Source: Dryas octopetala (Eukaryota > Streptophyta > Magnoliopsida > Rosales > Rosaceae). Taken from it: DNA of 64,000 nt. The translations under genes were made by a program, and so were the position numbers. Positions 1-12,300 of the stretch are shown here, piece by piece. Numbering within the stretch: the first letter of the stretch is position 1; every line of letters starts with the position of its first letter. The stretch spans positions 1,984,001 to 2,048,000 of the forward strand of contig OY992835.1 of the NCBI GenBank assembly GCA_963921425.1, read 5' to 3'. The notes under the pieces are model-generated. The model saw only the letters and a program-made list of their open reading frames with translations. It did no database searches and was not told the origin of the DNA.

Positions 1-387
1 TACACTAAGATGCTCGTACTCAATCGCCAACTAGTGGAGCATTGTTTTCCAATCAAGAATACTTCAAGCCATTCATGTAGCCACCCCGACAGATGTCAAA
101 GGAAGTAGAACTTAGGGTGAAAGAGGAAATTGAAAAGCTTGTAGAAGCCAAGTTTATCAAGCTAGTAAAATATATAAAAAAGCTTTCAAATTTTTTTCCT
201 GTAATAAAAAAGAACTGCAAAATAAGAGTTTGTATTGATTTTCGTAATTTAAACCTTGCAACTTCTAAAGATGAATATCCTATGCATGTGACCTCCTTGT
301 TAACGAGGCAGCCAAACCTGAAATTTTGTCGTTTATGAATGGTTACTCGAGGTACAACCAAATTTACATAGCAAAGGAAGACATCCA
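1..387 (+). mobile_element. Ty3/gypsy reverse-transcriptase fragment (fossil)
   Basis: Translation shows the start of a plant Ty3/gypsy reverse transcriptase: a KEVELRVKEEIEKL stretch, then KIRVCIDFRNLN, DEYPM and a following NGYSRYNQIYIAKED-like stretch. These are the usual RT blocks 1-3 in the right order. The piece is entered from the left edge of the window and stops abruptly near 387, where a different repeat begins. It is an old, broken fragment with several breaks. Neither LTR nor integrase is visible in the window. Confidence 0.8.
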
Positions 388-884
388 TGTAGGAAATATG
401 TACCCTAAGGCCAATCGTTGCCGACCTTCAAGACAACATTTCGGGTAGTCGTCTGTTGAGTAGACCCATTAAGACGGATGATACTATAAAGCTATTTGAG
501 ATGAGAGTATAAGTAGAATAAAGGTTTGTTATCCACGAGACCTATACATCTCTGTTGATAGTTCTTAAACTAAACCTGATTGAAGGGATTGGTGTCTGGG
601 CAACAGTATATCCAAGTGAGATCAACATAGCTCTTTAGCATACTCAAATGTTGACACATTCAATCTTGGAGGCAGTTGGAGACACCAAAGGCAAAGAGTA
701 TGGGTGCCTATATATAGTGAATATATATAGGTCCACTAAACAAGATCAACAAATGAGATTCTTGTATGGAGTGAAACACCTATCAAACATGATCTCTTTA
801 GTAGTAGTAGATTTGAAATTAGTCCTTAGACCTGAGACACCATCAACTGTCTTGTACGACTAATCGATGTGCTTTGGTAGTGCA
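388..884 (+). repeat. Left copy of the diverged direct repeat (putative LTR)
   Basis: It shares long stretches with 1745-2230, for example GAGTAGACCCATTAAGACGG and GGAGTGAAACACCT-like motifs, in the same order. It starts TGTAGG next to the Ty3/gypsy scrap and ends near TGCA at 884. Confidence 0.55.
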
Positions 885-1744
885 ATGCATGTGTATCGAG
901 GTACAATGGGTGTATTGCTCGGTACAGTGAAAGAAAGCATGAAGGCATATGTGTGTATCAGTGAGATGACAGTTAGAACGGCTGAAGATTCAAAGAAGTG
1001 TGATGATAACATCAGTATGCGCAAAAGGTCTGGACACCTTAAGAAACTGAGAAATCATCAATGATAACTCGGAAGGAGTAATGCCAAGATACGAAATGTG
1101 GTCCACATAGAGCCATTAGTTGAAAGAACTATAATAAGTTCTGGATTATCGTAATCCAACATCTACTAGAGACAGATGAGTTGATCAAAGGAGAAGAACT
1201 TGATCAATAGAATGCTTAATTCAAAAGGGAATAAAAAGCATTGAAACACAAAGGCTGCTTCTGTATAATTGCTAAACAACCTAGAATTCATAGGAATTGA
1301 AAGTACTTAGTTCGACAAATTTCGATGTAAAGTACATTGCTTAATTCAAAATCGTTCGAAAAAAAGCACAAAAGCATAGATCGATATAAGTTGATTACTT
1401 TTTACATGGTAAGAAATGCATCTACAAGGAAAGTCGTTTGGTAATATGGTCTTAGAGAACCATATTTGTTCAGGTCATGTCGGTCTGGTTGGGAACTAGT
1501 GCAAGAATGACACTAGAGCCATGGACTAGAAGGTCTCATGATCCAAACAGAGTATATCGGAGAATATAAAAACTGTAGAAACAACGAAGCTTGCCTTCTT
1601 GTATCTCACATACAATTACATACAATTGTTTGCAAGACCGTATTAGCCAGAGTGCCTTGACACTAGGCTGAACATCTTTAAAAGAAAGATGAGTATAGGT
1701 AACATGGTTACGTGGTACGATTGAAATTAGTGCAAGTGAGAGAT

Positions 1745-2230
1745 TGTAGGACATGTGTGTCATAAGGCTAATCGTTGCCAACCTTAAGGACGACATTTCG
1801 AGTAGTCGCCCGTCGAGTAGACCCATTAAGACGGATAATACCTTAAAGCAATTTAAAATGAGAGTATAAGTGGAATATAGGTTTGTTATCAACCATACAT
1901 CTCCGTTGATAGTTCTTAAACGGTTCCTGATCGAAGGGATTGCTATCTAGGAAACAGTATATCCGAATGAGATCAGCATAGTTCTTTAGCCTACTCAAAT
2001 GTGGAGACACTCAGTCTCAGACTGTGCGTGTGAAGACACCAAAGGAAAAAAGTATGGGTGCCTATAGTGAATAAAGGTCCACTAAACATGATCAACGAAT
2101 GAAATTCTTGTATGGAGTGAAACACTTGTCAAACAAGATCTCATTAGTTGTAGTAGATTCGAAATTAGTCCTTAGACCTGAGATACCATCAATAGTCTTG
2201 TGTAACTGATCGTTGTGCTTTGGTGGTGCT
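1745..2230 (+). repeat. Right copy of the diverged direct repeat (putative LTR)
   Basis: It is preceded by a purine-rich stretch and starts TGTAGGACATGTG. Similarity to the left copy runs to about 2230 and then stops. Confidence 0.55.
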
Positions 2231-3140
2231 TTGACATCATGAAAACCTTAAAGTTGGTGATCACATGTGACTTAGAACTTCTTTTCAAGGTTACATTCTA
2301 AATTGAATATCATTTCCTAAATTGGTTTTATTGGACAAACGAGTATAATGGTTTTCTTTGGTAGATCACTCAACTAAGATTAAGAGTCAAATTCTGTGTT
2401 TAATGTACAGATTGGTTTCGGGTAAGTTATTTTGGTGTATACAAAATCTGCCCACAAGTTGGTAACAACAGAATTAACAATTTATCACTCAAGGTGGCTG
2501 GTTTCTGTGGTTTCAGCATTGATCAAATGTTACAACATGGTTTTTCTTCTTTAATCATGTCTGACCCAACATATTACATAAAAATGGCACATGCAACAAC
2601 CTATAAAATACAACAACACACGGGTTTCTGTGATATCAATGGAAAAAAATAGAGAGAACAACACCCAAATCATAGCCATGGGCGGCCGAGCTTGCGGTGG
2701 CAAAATAAACCTGAACATGGATTTTCAAAATTAATTGCAAAATCACATAATTGATTCAACAAAGGAAAAGGACTCAGAAATGGGAAGATTTTGATACCCA
2801 AATCTCAACCAAGAATGGCCGGAGTCACCGAAATCTGAGAGTGGCAGCAACAGGTTAAGGATTTTGAATTGGGGGTTTTTGATTTTGCAACAATTGGATC
2901 AAGACACCCACACCAATAGATAGAGCATGTTGAGGGGAGAAGAACGGGACTAGACTCGCCATCATCCGCCGCTGGAATCGGTGAAATCGACGACGGAAAG
3001 CACCGAGCTTCTCGGCTTCGATTCGCCATGCACGGTGGTCCGTTGAGGAATTCGAGGACACCATCATGCTCAAAACAATGAGAGGAAGAAAACCCAGTAG
3101 GTTCAGCCACCGAACTTCGCTGGGATTAGCGGATCGCCAC
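2231..3140. other. Intergenic stretch without a supported gene
   Basis: Bases 2231-2690 are AT-rich with no recognisable feature. Bases 2890-3140 form a G+C-richer island that opens short frames on the minus strand, but these show no domain, splice structure or codon pattern that I recognise. The island may be the edge of the LTR-derived material that follows. Confidence 0.4.
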
Positions 3141-3340
3141 CAGAGTGGCTGTCGGCCCTATTTTTTCGAATCACCGTGATCGGCGGTCAGAGGGAAGAGA
3201 GAAAGGTACGGGGAGAGTGACAAGACCACGCATGCACACCCGGGAACCCAAGGTAATCCTGTGGGGTCCAACACCGATAAGATGTCAGCTCGCTAACCTC
3301 AACCTTCCTTATGATCTTTATAGGAATGTCAATCTAAGTG

Positions 3341-3535
3341 GGAAATCCTACCAAAAATTCGGCAACATCTCCCCTGTAAATTAAACAATCCCACATGTTC
3401 ATAAAACAACTAACACTTCTAATTCAGCAACCAACCCCAACCACAAACCAAAAGGGTCTCAGACCGCCACCGAGTATCAAATCCAATTAGAGCATATCCA
3501 AAAAGATTTACAATCACATCTCATTAATACAGTTA
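3341..3535. repeat. Copy A of an internal direct repeat
   Basis: It shares the order GGAAATCCTACC, AAATTCGGCA, CTCCCCTG, AACACTTCTAA and GGTCTCAGAC with copy B at about 4279-4465, with many substitutions and small gaps. Confidence 0.55.
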
Positions 3536-4278
3536 TAAGAGAGACCTTGATCCCAAAATATACCAATAAGCTGCGGATGAGAAACTCAAATGCCTCGACG
3601 TGGTGCGATCCGACCTCCGCGATCTCTAATACCTGGGGGAAAATGTTAAAAATAAAAACGTGTGAATAATCTCAGTGAGTGGACAAAAATAACATTAAAA
3701 CATTTCCTTTGAAATAAACTTATAAAAACAACTCATTTTTCTTGAACTTATTTTCTTTGAAAGCCCCAAGTTTTTAAAACAATTTCACAAATCCATTTCG
3801 AAATCACCTCAAAGCTGTGAATCAACCTGATGCATATGGAAACTCATAGATATGAAATATAGAGAGATCTAAAAAAAATACAATGCAAAATGAATAAAAA
3901 AAAATCATCATATGCACCCTCTTAATATTTCACTTAACTATAAATAATATCATGCCCAATGATAAGTCATATCTTGAATGCTCAACCAGAAATCCAAACT
4001 CTGAAATGTCATGCTTAAAATCTTTGGTGCTGTAAACTCATATTTTAAATTTCTCAATAACTGGAAAATCAACAACACTGCTCAAGCTGAAAAATATCAA
4101 ACTGCTCAATAAATATGATATCTTAACCACTGAATCTGAAACTCATACCACACTAGTACTCAGGGGAAAACTGACCATACATCTGTGTGGAAGACCGCAT
4201 CGCATAGGCAGCGTTGACAGGACCGCCCCCGGATTTTACCCTGAAACTCAGAGAGGTGCTGTGAGATCCAAAATCGAA

Positions 4279-4465
4279 GAAAATCCTATCGAAAATTCGG
4301 CAGAACCTCCCCTGAAATTGGACTAACCCAAAAATTTATAAACCTGTGAATAACACTCCTAAAATTCAACAGCCACCTCTACCGCAAACAACAGGGAGCC
4401 TCAGACTCAACAAACAAATAAAAATAATTCATTCGTAGGGTCCAAATAAAAATGATTTCAACAAA
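4279..4465. repeat. Copy B of an internal direct repeat
   Basis: Partner of the segment near 3341-3535. The shared landmarks are AAAATCCTATCG, AAATTCGGCAG, CTCCCCTGAAA, AACACTCCTAAAATT and GCCTCAGAC. Confidence 0.55.
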
Positions 4466-4472
4466 GCCCATT

Positions 4473-6007
4473 TGTAGCGCCCCGAACCTTAGGCCCATAA
4501 AAACACTGAAACATCAAACATTTAAACCTGTTTTATCTTTCAAATGAGCCATGCATTTAACATAGTAAATAAATACATTTAATAAATCAGAGTGTGAGCC
4601 CAAAAACATTTATTTAAAATCACTGTATAAAATCGTTTAAATCAAATTAAAATGGGTCTCACTGCCTAGTCTTCTCCTCATTGCCTCCACAGCATGCTTA
4701 GCCTGCAAAACAAACACAACCACACTGCACCATATTCATGGTACACCGGGTTATTTAAACAAGCAACCCGGTAAGCTCACTAGAGCTCGTATGAGTGAAA
4801 TGACTTAATTAATTAACCTAAAAAATTTCCTCAATTTTCATACTCAATAAATAATCCACAATAAAATCCAAGCCTAAATAATAATTATCCAATCACATAA
4901 TATTTCGATCATCAATGATCCAAGCATCAAGATCATCATAATTCCTCATAACTACATCAAATCTCACTAATAATAATAATCATCATTCTAGCAAATCAAT
5001 TGCCTAATCATCATTCATTAACCTCGACAATAAGCATTTCTTCTCTAATTCAGCAATTATTCTAAAGGCAACTCTATAAATCCCAATTAATTCCTTAGCC
5101 ACTAATCCTCATCAATTCATTCTCATGATCCAAATCCTACAGTTAGCCTTCTTTAATATATAACAACAAACACACAAAACAGACAATTCACTAACGGTAC
5201 TCTACATTAAAATCTGATAAGTTTCACTCACAGTGCAACCACGTGAAATGACCGAAATGCCCTTCAGGGTGCCGTTGCTCAGATATCAAATCCGGCAGCA
5301 TGACGGCATCGAAAATAAGGTTTCTCAAGCTCGTACACCTATTAAGACCAGACCAGGTCAGCCAAGTTTGCGCAAGTTTTTATCAGGTAATTTGGGACTG
5401 GCGACAAGGAGAAGGACAAGATGACTAGCAAAAATGGGACTTTAGGTTGATGGTATTTTGGGTGTTAGTCTATATATTGAAGCACTCGGGACCACAGTGG
5501 TAAAATGCACGGGAATAGAAATAGTGGATTTGGCATTGCATCAAACATTATTTATTTATCATGTCATATTTCTTGTCACTTAGTTTAATTTAGTTAATTG
5601 TTCATGAGAAAGGTTTCTCTACTGAGCTAAGGTTGCTCACCCCTTTATAAATTTTGCAGGTGCTGAAATGGAGCCTTAAAATTACTGAAGCATGAGAATA
5701 TAATGTATATATGTATAAAGTTGTGTGGTGTCCTAGAAGGGACTACCAATGAGTAGTTTATGTAAAATATGATTTTGTGTAAATTATGTACAATATAATT
5801 AATGTAAGTGTTTGTTTATTAATTGTTTTTGGGTACTTATTTATTATTTTTGTCATATCTTGATTTTATAAATTTTATTTCTTTAATTAAGATATGATTC
5901 ACACTTAAGTCAATAAAATTAAATTAGTATGATTTGGGGCCTGACACAACCTTTCTTGAGTGTCTTAGGAGGTGCCTCTGTTGCATACCCGGGGTTTGGG
6001 GTGTGAC
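4473..6007. mobile_element. Candidate solo LTR or element with imperfect inverted ends
   Basis: The left end reads TGTAGCGCCCCGAACC. The right end, read on the other strand, is GTCACACCCCAAACCCCGGG. Inverted TGT-CRCCCC-type ends are common for plant Ty3/gypsy LTRs. The 1.5 kb between them is AT-rich and has no frame I can support; a short open frame at 5233-5424 shows no domain. No target duplication is clear. It could equally be two unrelated repeat ends. Confidence 0.35.
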
Positions 6008-6239
6008 GTCAAGCTCCTAAAATCTCTACTGAACAAAGCTCGAGCTTTAATGGACAGAATTTTATTGCATTTTTTGCTTTATGTTATTTCTTAGTTGTTA
6101 ATTAAGTCTTGTACTTTTATTAGTAAGATCATCAAGCTCACAATAGATGGCTGAGATCATTAACTTAGATATTTTGTGTTAAAGTACTCTATGGAACTTG
6201 ATAAATATCAAGTTGTAGATGAGATCAAATACAAATTTC
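6008..6239. other. AT-rich stretch, possibly the start of the next element's LTR
   Basis: The 5' end of the Ty1/copia LTR that finishes near 6376 must lie in or near this stretch. I cannot place it because no second LTR copy remains for comparison. Confidence 0.35.
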
Positions 6240-7960
6240 ACTACACCAGAAAATACTCTCTCTCAACCCTCTCAGCATTTTTTCTCTTCTCTTGTGCTTG
6301 TTGTGCTTAACTTGTATCTTTCATTCATTCTGTGTATATGTGTGAGATTACTTGTAAGCTTAAATCAAATCCAACAATTGGTATCAGAGCTGTGTTGATC
6401 TTCTTCTACAGGGGCGTTCATCCTAACTAACATAGAAACTCACTAATGGCAAGCTCAAACAGCAGTAGTGATGTTCGATCTCCAATATTTGGAGGTGAGA
6501 ATAACTTTGATTACTGGAGTGTGATGATGAAAACCATATTCATCTCACTTGACCTATGGAGATATGTTGAAGAAGGATATCTGATACCAGAAAATATAGA
6601 AGCTTTGACAGTAGGTAGCTGAGCTGAAGCAGTTGAAGGAGCATGAGAAGAAAGATGCTAAGGCACTCAGCTTGATTCAACAAGGAGTCACTGGAGAGAT
6701 TTTTTTGAGAATCATGACAGAGACAACAATCAAAGGAGCGTGGGAGGTTCTGCATAAAAAATATAGAGGAGCAATCCAGGTTAGAGCTGTTAAATGTCAA
6801 TCCTTGAGAAAAGATTTCGAATATGCTAGAATGAGTGAAAATGAGTTGTTGAGTGATTACATGTCTAATTAAGCTTACTGAGACTGTAAATCAAATGAAG
6901 AGTTATGGTGAGGAAACAAGTGAAAAAAGATTAGTCCAAAATATTCTAATTAGTTTACATCAAAAGTATGATCCAATAGTGTGCATCATTGATGAAACTA
7001 AAGAACTTAGTACACTAAGTGTTCAAGAACTGATGGGATCCATAAAAGCCTTTGGTCAAAGACTATCGATCTAGGCATGTTTAAAATGATATAGAGAGTG
7101 TTTTCCAATCCATTAGTTTAGGTTCAAAAGTGAATGATAGAAACTAGTCTAGTTCATACCAAAATAAATCAAAAACCTCAAAAGAGAATAACAATTGGAA
7201 AGACAAAAATCAAAAAGACAAATGGAAGAACAACTCTGAGGCTTACGTGGAAAAGAAGAATTTTACTCAAAATTCTGAAGGTAGAAAGTGCATTATCTGC
7301 AATAGAAAAAGTCATGAAGAAACTGATTGTTAGTTCAAAGGAAAGGCTAAATGTTACAATTTTGACAAGTTTTGCCATGTTCAAAAAGATTGCAGGCTCA
7401 AGAAAAAACAACAAGCCAACTTCACAGAAGAAAAAGGTGGAGATGGAAACATGTTCTATGCTTGTCTGGCTGCAACTGAAGATAAAAATGAACATGTTTG
7501 GTTTGTTGATAGTGGCTGCAACAATCACATGACTGGAGATAGAAGTATCTTTGTAGACTTTGATACCTCTGTGAGTTCAAGAGTGAAGATGGGAAATGAT
7601 GATCTTGTTGATGCTAAAGGCAAGGGAACCCTATCCATTGAGACAAGAAAAGGAAGGAAGATGATTCAAGATGTGTTGTTGGTTCCTAAATTAGACCAAA
7701 ATATGCTAAGTGTTGGTCAACTACTACAAAATGGTTATGGAGTTCACTTTGATGACAATTGCTGCAAGATTTATGCAAGAAGAGATTCGAATGAAAATAG
7801 AAGCTTCCCTCTTACGTTCAAGTATTCAGCAAATGTCACTAATGCATCACTCTTATCAGAATTCCAAAGATTTAATCCTCCAACCTCTTTACATGCAAAG
7901 TGAAAAGCAGAATTTCAGAACTCATTTGTTCCTTACTTGCTTACCTTGTACTTAGAAAGC
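6240..7960 (+). mobile_element. Truncated Ty1/copia element (fossil): LTR end, primer site, gag, zinc knuckle, protease
   Basis: An LTR end (CCAACA near 6376) is followed by the initiator-Met tRNA primer site. A gag region starts near 6446 with MASSNSSSDVRSP and continues with UBN2-type gag sequence (GAWEVLHKKYRG). A zinc-knuckle-like Cys/His region lies near 7300-7400, and an aspartic protease begins with VDSGCNNHMTGD near 7500. The protease is followed by the usual VPKLDQNMLSVGQL motif. Integrase, reverse transcriptase, RNase H and the 3' LTR are absent. It is an old element with several breaks and a lost 3' two thirds. Confidence 0.85.
6379..6390 (+). other. Retroelement primer-binding site (initiator Met tRNA type)
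   Basis: TGGTATCAGAGC lies two bases after the CA that ends the upstream LTR. This is the standard plant Ty1/copia minus-strand primer site complementary to the 3' end of initiator Met tRNA. Confidence 0.85.
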
Positions 7961-8375
7961 TTGAGTTTTGTGAAGCTTGTTTTACTGTTTTTGTTGGATT
8001 TTGGAATTTAAAATACTGTAAAATTTGCTTGTGTTGTGTTGGGGCCAAACGAATTGAAAGAAGGCTGGTAGTTGAATAGATTCAAAAGCCTATTTTCTAA
8101 AGTAGACTCCAAAGAAAGAAGTAGAGATCACTAACCTATTTTGTTTTGTTAGCTAGTGCAAACTTCTAGTGAGAACTAGGATAAGTAACATGAAAAATAT
8201 GATAGGAACTTAGAGATGGAATGTTTAAATTTATAGAACTAACTCCTGGAGTTAAAACAAGCAAGTAGTCTCAATCCATGAGTAATTCATTTACTTCAGA
8301 GAAGATAATTAAAAAAATCTCAGACATGGAACCAATTTTATAGGTTTTCTACTATTATATATATGTATAAATGAA
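7961..8375. other. AT-rich stretch without recognisable feature
   Basis: It follows the truncated Ty1/copia element. No domain, RNA gene or clear repeat was seen. Confidence 0.5.
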
Positions 8376-8627
8376 AGAGAAGGGTTGTAGACATTTGGAG
8401 GAGTTGGGTCGGAGGTGTAGGTGTAAACTCAGGCACCCGAGTTCGACTCTCCAGTTCAACCCTTAGAGCTAGCCAGGCAGCAAGGGAGGTAAAATTATTT
8501 GTGTATCACCTAGGCCCGACGTGGATTGCCTGTCTTTGACCGGCCCAAAGGATTAGTCTGGTGCGCGAAAACTTACCCAAGACACCCTTGGTTACCAAGA
8601 AAAACAGAGAAGGGCTGTAAACATTTG
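8376..8627 (+). mobile_element. tRNA-type SINE with target-site duplication
   Basis: A body of about 208 bases (8398-8605) is flanked by 22-base direct repeats at 8376-8397 and 8606-8627, both starting AGAGAAGGG and ending ACATTTG, with two mismatches between them. The body carries a B-box-like sequence GAGTTCGACTCTCC at 8439-8452, some 40 bases from its start, as in tRNA-derived SINEs, and a G-rich start that could hold a decayed A box. The rest is a unique SINE body (TAGGCCCGACGTGGATT, ACCGGCCCAAAGG). The two TSD mismatches suggest moderate age. A short SINE with no pure poly(A) tail is possible in plants. Confidence 0.7.
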
Positions 8628-8920
8628 TTTGTTTGAAATCACATAAATAAGCTAGATCAAAATGGATTAGTGATAGATTAATAGTTCTTGTAGTTAAGAA
8701 CAGGTTGGCCACTTTAGTAAGATAAATAATAGCTTTTATCATTGTTATTTTCTTTTCTATCAACTCGTCCTCTAATCAGTGCAAATTGTGTGGACAGAGA
8801 CTTGGACTATAATTGCTTGGTAATGCATAGTTCCTATTCTAACTTACAAGTTGGTGCTGCCTATTTTGTGACTTTGTTAGTAAAAGGCCTTGGCTGCTAC
8901 TAGCATAATAAGGGTACTTA
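8628..8920. other. Intergenic, no feature seen
   Basis: AT-rich single-copy-looking DNA between the SINE and the micro-insertion. Confidence 0.5.
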
Positions 8921-8974
8921 ACAAGAATTGAGTACAACATGGCCAAAAAAAAAAAAAACAAGAATTGAGTACAA
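8921..8974 (+). mobile_element. Micro-insertion: 20-base A-tailed insert with 17-base target duplication
   Basis: The 17-mer acaagaattgagtacaa occurs at 8921-8937 and again, without mismatch, at 8958-8974. Between them lie only catggcc and a run of 13 A. This is the structure expected from target-primed reverse transcription that stopped almost at once, i.e. an extremely 5'-truncated LINE or SINE copy. A very similar case lies at 58,835-58,886. Confidence 0.65.
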
Positions 8975-9175
8975 AACACACTTGCACAACAAATTACATA
9001 ACTAAATACGTAATGACAAGGTAAACACGCACAGCATAGGATAAAATTAAATACTAGATCATTTTTTATTCTCTTGGTTTTTTAGGATCGTGATATAATC
9101 TATAAGATTAATTCCTTGTTCTGTCTTACTCTCTGAATGATTTTATTACCATGGACGAGAATACATACTGCCTAT

Positions 9176-9324
9176 TGTCAAAATGTGTTTAGGGTTTAAT
9201 AATTTCAGCATATTTCATTAATCATATAAAAGAGGTATTTATACCTGTACAAGTGAGGGTCTAAATAGCAAATACATCTATTCCTATAATTACAAGAAAA
9301 CCCATATAAACTAGGAATTTAACA
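9176..9324 (-). repeat. LTR (3' LTR of the minus-strand copia element)
   Basis: 149 bases, reading as identical to 14359-14507. On the minus strand it begins TGTTAAATTCC and ends TTTTGACA. It is preceded on the left by the target duplication CCTAT. Confidence 0.95.
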
Positions 9325-9335
9325 CTCCCCCTCAA
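9325..9335 (-). other. Polypurine tract of the copia element
   Basis: On the minus strand, TTGAGGGGGAG directly abuts the TGTTAAATT start of the 3' LTR. This is the expected second-strand primer position. Confidence 0.85.
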
Positions 9336-12300
9336 GTTGGTGCATAAACATCACACATGCCCAACTTGATAAGTGAACAATCAAATATCCTACTCGACAC
9401 AGCCTTGGTAAGAACATCTGCCAGCTGGTCTTCAGATTTCACAAAAGGGAAATCAACAATCTTAGCCTCTAATTTCTCCTTAATGAAATGACGATCAATT
9501 TCCACATGCTTCGTACGATCGTGTTGAACCGGATTATGAGCAATCTCAATCGCAGATTTATTATCACAAAATAACTTCATAGCGACCTTGGGTTTATACC
9601 CCAAATCTATCAACAACCTCCTCAGCCATAGGAGCTCACAAATACCATTTGCCATACCTCGATACTCCGCTTCTGCACTGGATCTAGACACCACCTGTTG
9701 TTTCTTACTTCGCCAAGTAACTAAATTACCACCAACAAAGGTGAAATACCCAGCTGTAGACCTTCTATCATCTGCTGATCCTGCCCAATCAGCATCTGTA
9801 AATCCAATAACATCCAAATGGTCATGTTTACTAAATAACAACCCTTTACCTGGTGCGAATTTCAGATACCTCAAGATACGCTCAACTCCATCCATATGTA
9901 ATTTTCGTGGGTCATGCATGAACTGACTCACCACATTAACAGCATAGGCAATGTCCGGTCGAGTGTGAGCTAGATAAATTAATCTCCCCACAAGTCTCTA
10001 ATATCTTCCTCTGTCAGTCGGAGCAGAATTGTAGCTCTCAAACAACTTATGGTTCTGCTCAATAGGAGTTGCAGCAGGCTTACAAACAAGCATACCTGTT
10101 TCTGTTAAGAGATCAAGAACATACTTTCTCTGGGACAAAAAAATACCATGTGAAGATCTCGCTACTTCAATCCCAAGGAAATACTTCAGGTTACCTAATT
10201 CTTTCATCTCAAACTCAGAAGCCAGGTACGTTTGTAGCGAGGTCATCTCCTCCTGATCATCTCCTGTCAAAACCATATCATCCACATATATAATGAGTAC
10301 AGTACGCTTGTTACCTCTTCGTTTAATGAATAGTGTATGGTCTGAATTACTTTGTTTATAGCCTGCAGCCTTCATAGACTTGGAGAACCGTCCAAACCAG
10401 GCTCTTGGTGATTGCTTCAGGCCATACAATGCCTTTCTTAGTCTGCACACCATACCAGACTGTTCTAGTTTAGGAATTCCAGGAGGAGGATCCATATAGA
10501 CCTCTTCTTCAAGATCGCCATGCAAGAATGCATTCTTGACATCAAACTGAAGAAGAGGCCACTCCATATTAACAGCTAGAGACAGCAACACCCTCACAGT
10601 ATTCAGCTTTGCTACTGGAGCAAATGTCTCCTGATAGTCAACTCCATAAGACTGAGTGTACCCCTTGGCAACCAAACGAGCTTTATACCTCTCTATGGAA
10701 CCATCAGCTCTATGTTTAACCGCATAGACCCATCTGCATCCCACAGGTTTCTTCCCTTTAGGTAACTGAACCAACTCCCAAGTCCTATTTTTCAGCAATG
10801 CCTCCATTTCTTCTGCCATTGCCTTAGTCCATCTTGAATCTGCTAAAGCATCCTGCAAATTTCTTGGGACATATACAGAAGATAATTGATGCACAAATGA
10901 CTTATATGACTCTGATAGCCTATGCGAAGACATATGACTATTTATAGAGTATTTGGCTTTGACGTTAGGATCTGGTTCATAAGATGTAGGTGGAATACCT
11001 CGGGTTGACCTATGTGGAAGCTTATACCTAGAGGTGTCAGGCTCAGACTCAGATTGGATACTCAAATCATCAGAAAAAGAAGGGGAAATAGGATGTACCT
11101 CATGAGACATCTCTGGAGAAGATTGTATCAGTGGTGAAGTATGAGGACTGAGAGTTGTACTATCATCAAACAAACCTCCAACAACTGAGGAGTCAGAACG
11201 ATCACTGCTGTCACACTGCACCACCGAGTCTGTAGGTAAGCAGGATTGATCTACCAGAGGAGGTATGTCACCCACCGTACCCACTGAGCGCTCGATACTA
11301 CCTTGCTCGTCCTTTTCTTCCTGTAACCTGAAAACATTGAAAAACTCCATATCTATGGCATTCGACCCTTCACCAACGTTCTCCCCCTGAAGGGAAGATG
11401 CAGAACACTCATAAAAAAATTGTTCCTCATGAAATGTAACATCCATAGATACATAGAACCGTCGAGACGGAGGATGATAGCACTTGTATCCTTTAGTAGC
11501 ACGACCATAGCCAACAAATACACATTTCAAAGCTCGGGGCTCCAATTTGGTACGTTGATGCCCATGTAAATGAACATACACAACGCAGCCAAACACTCGA
11601 GGTTCCAAATGCAAAATAGACGGAAGCTCACAAGAAGCAGCAAGGACATCCAATGGGCGCCAAAAATCGAGAACACTAGATGGAGTGCGGTTAATTAAGT
11701 ACACGGCTGAGCTAAGGGCATCACCCCATAAGAAAGTCGGTACCCGACCGCCAATCAACAATGATCGAGCAACCTCTAATAAGTGTCTATTCTTCCGTTC
11801 AGCCACCCCATTCTGTTGGGGAGAATAATAACAAGATGTCTGATGGATAATGCCATGTAAACCAAAGTAATCTGTCAATCCTTTGTTAACATATTCGCCG
11901 CCATTATCAGAGCGGAGAATACGAATCGAATGATTGAACTGAGTTCTCACCATCTTATGAAACAATTGGAATACTCCACATACATCACTTTTATTATGAA
12001 GAAAATAAATCCAGGTCATACGCGTGCAATCATCGATGAATGTGACAAACCATCGAACACCATTACAAGTAGAAAGAGGGGCAGGTCCCCAAACATCAGA
12101 GTGAACCAAACCAAAAGGAATTCCACATTTATTATCATTAGAAGAAAACACTATTCGGTGACTCTTAGCCAACACACAAGTTTCACATTGGAAATCCTGG
12201 AAATTACAACCACGAAACAATGAGGGAAATAACCGCCTTAGATAACTAAATGAAGGATGACCCAACCGCTGATGCCAGAGCCAGATCTTCTTCTTATTTG

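Larger units (their letters stand above)
388..2230 (+). mobile_element. Short, old LTR-type element with two diverged LTR copies
   Basis: A block of about 490 bases occurs twice in direct orientation (388-884 and 1745-2230), with roughly four of five bases alike by eye. The second copy begins TGTAGGACATG directly after a purine stretch (CAAGTGAGAGA), which looks like a polypurine tract. The first copy ends in TGCA. The roughly 860 bases between them encode nothing recognisable, so this would be a non-autonomous element or the shrunken remnant of a larger one. No convincing primer site or target duplication is seen. The divergence means it is old. Confidence 0.45.
3141..4470 (-). mobile_element. 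LTR-derived repeat block, probably reversed
   Basis: Two related segments lie in direct orientation about 940 bases apart, near 3341-3535 and 4279-4465. Both carry AAATTCGGCA followed by CTCCCCTG, and both have matching downstream stretches rich in AAC/CAACC. This kind of non-coding repeat is typical of large plant Ty3/gypsy LTRs. Read on the minus strand the motif gives CAGGGGAG followed by TGCCGAATTTT. No protein-coding part is visible. The assignment to LTR material is an inference. Confidence 0.35.

Noticed and set aside
2805-3110. Minus-strand frame of 101 codons in a G+C-rich island.
   Set aside because: No recognisable domain, a competing frame on the same strand, and surrounding repeat-like DNA.
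8439-8452. A tRNA gene, because of the B-box-like sequence.
   Set aside because: No cloverleaf can be formed, and the flanking 22-base duplications show a SINE.
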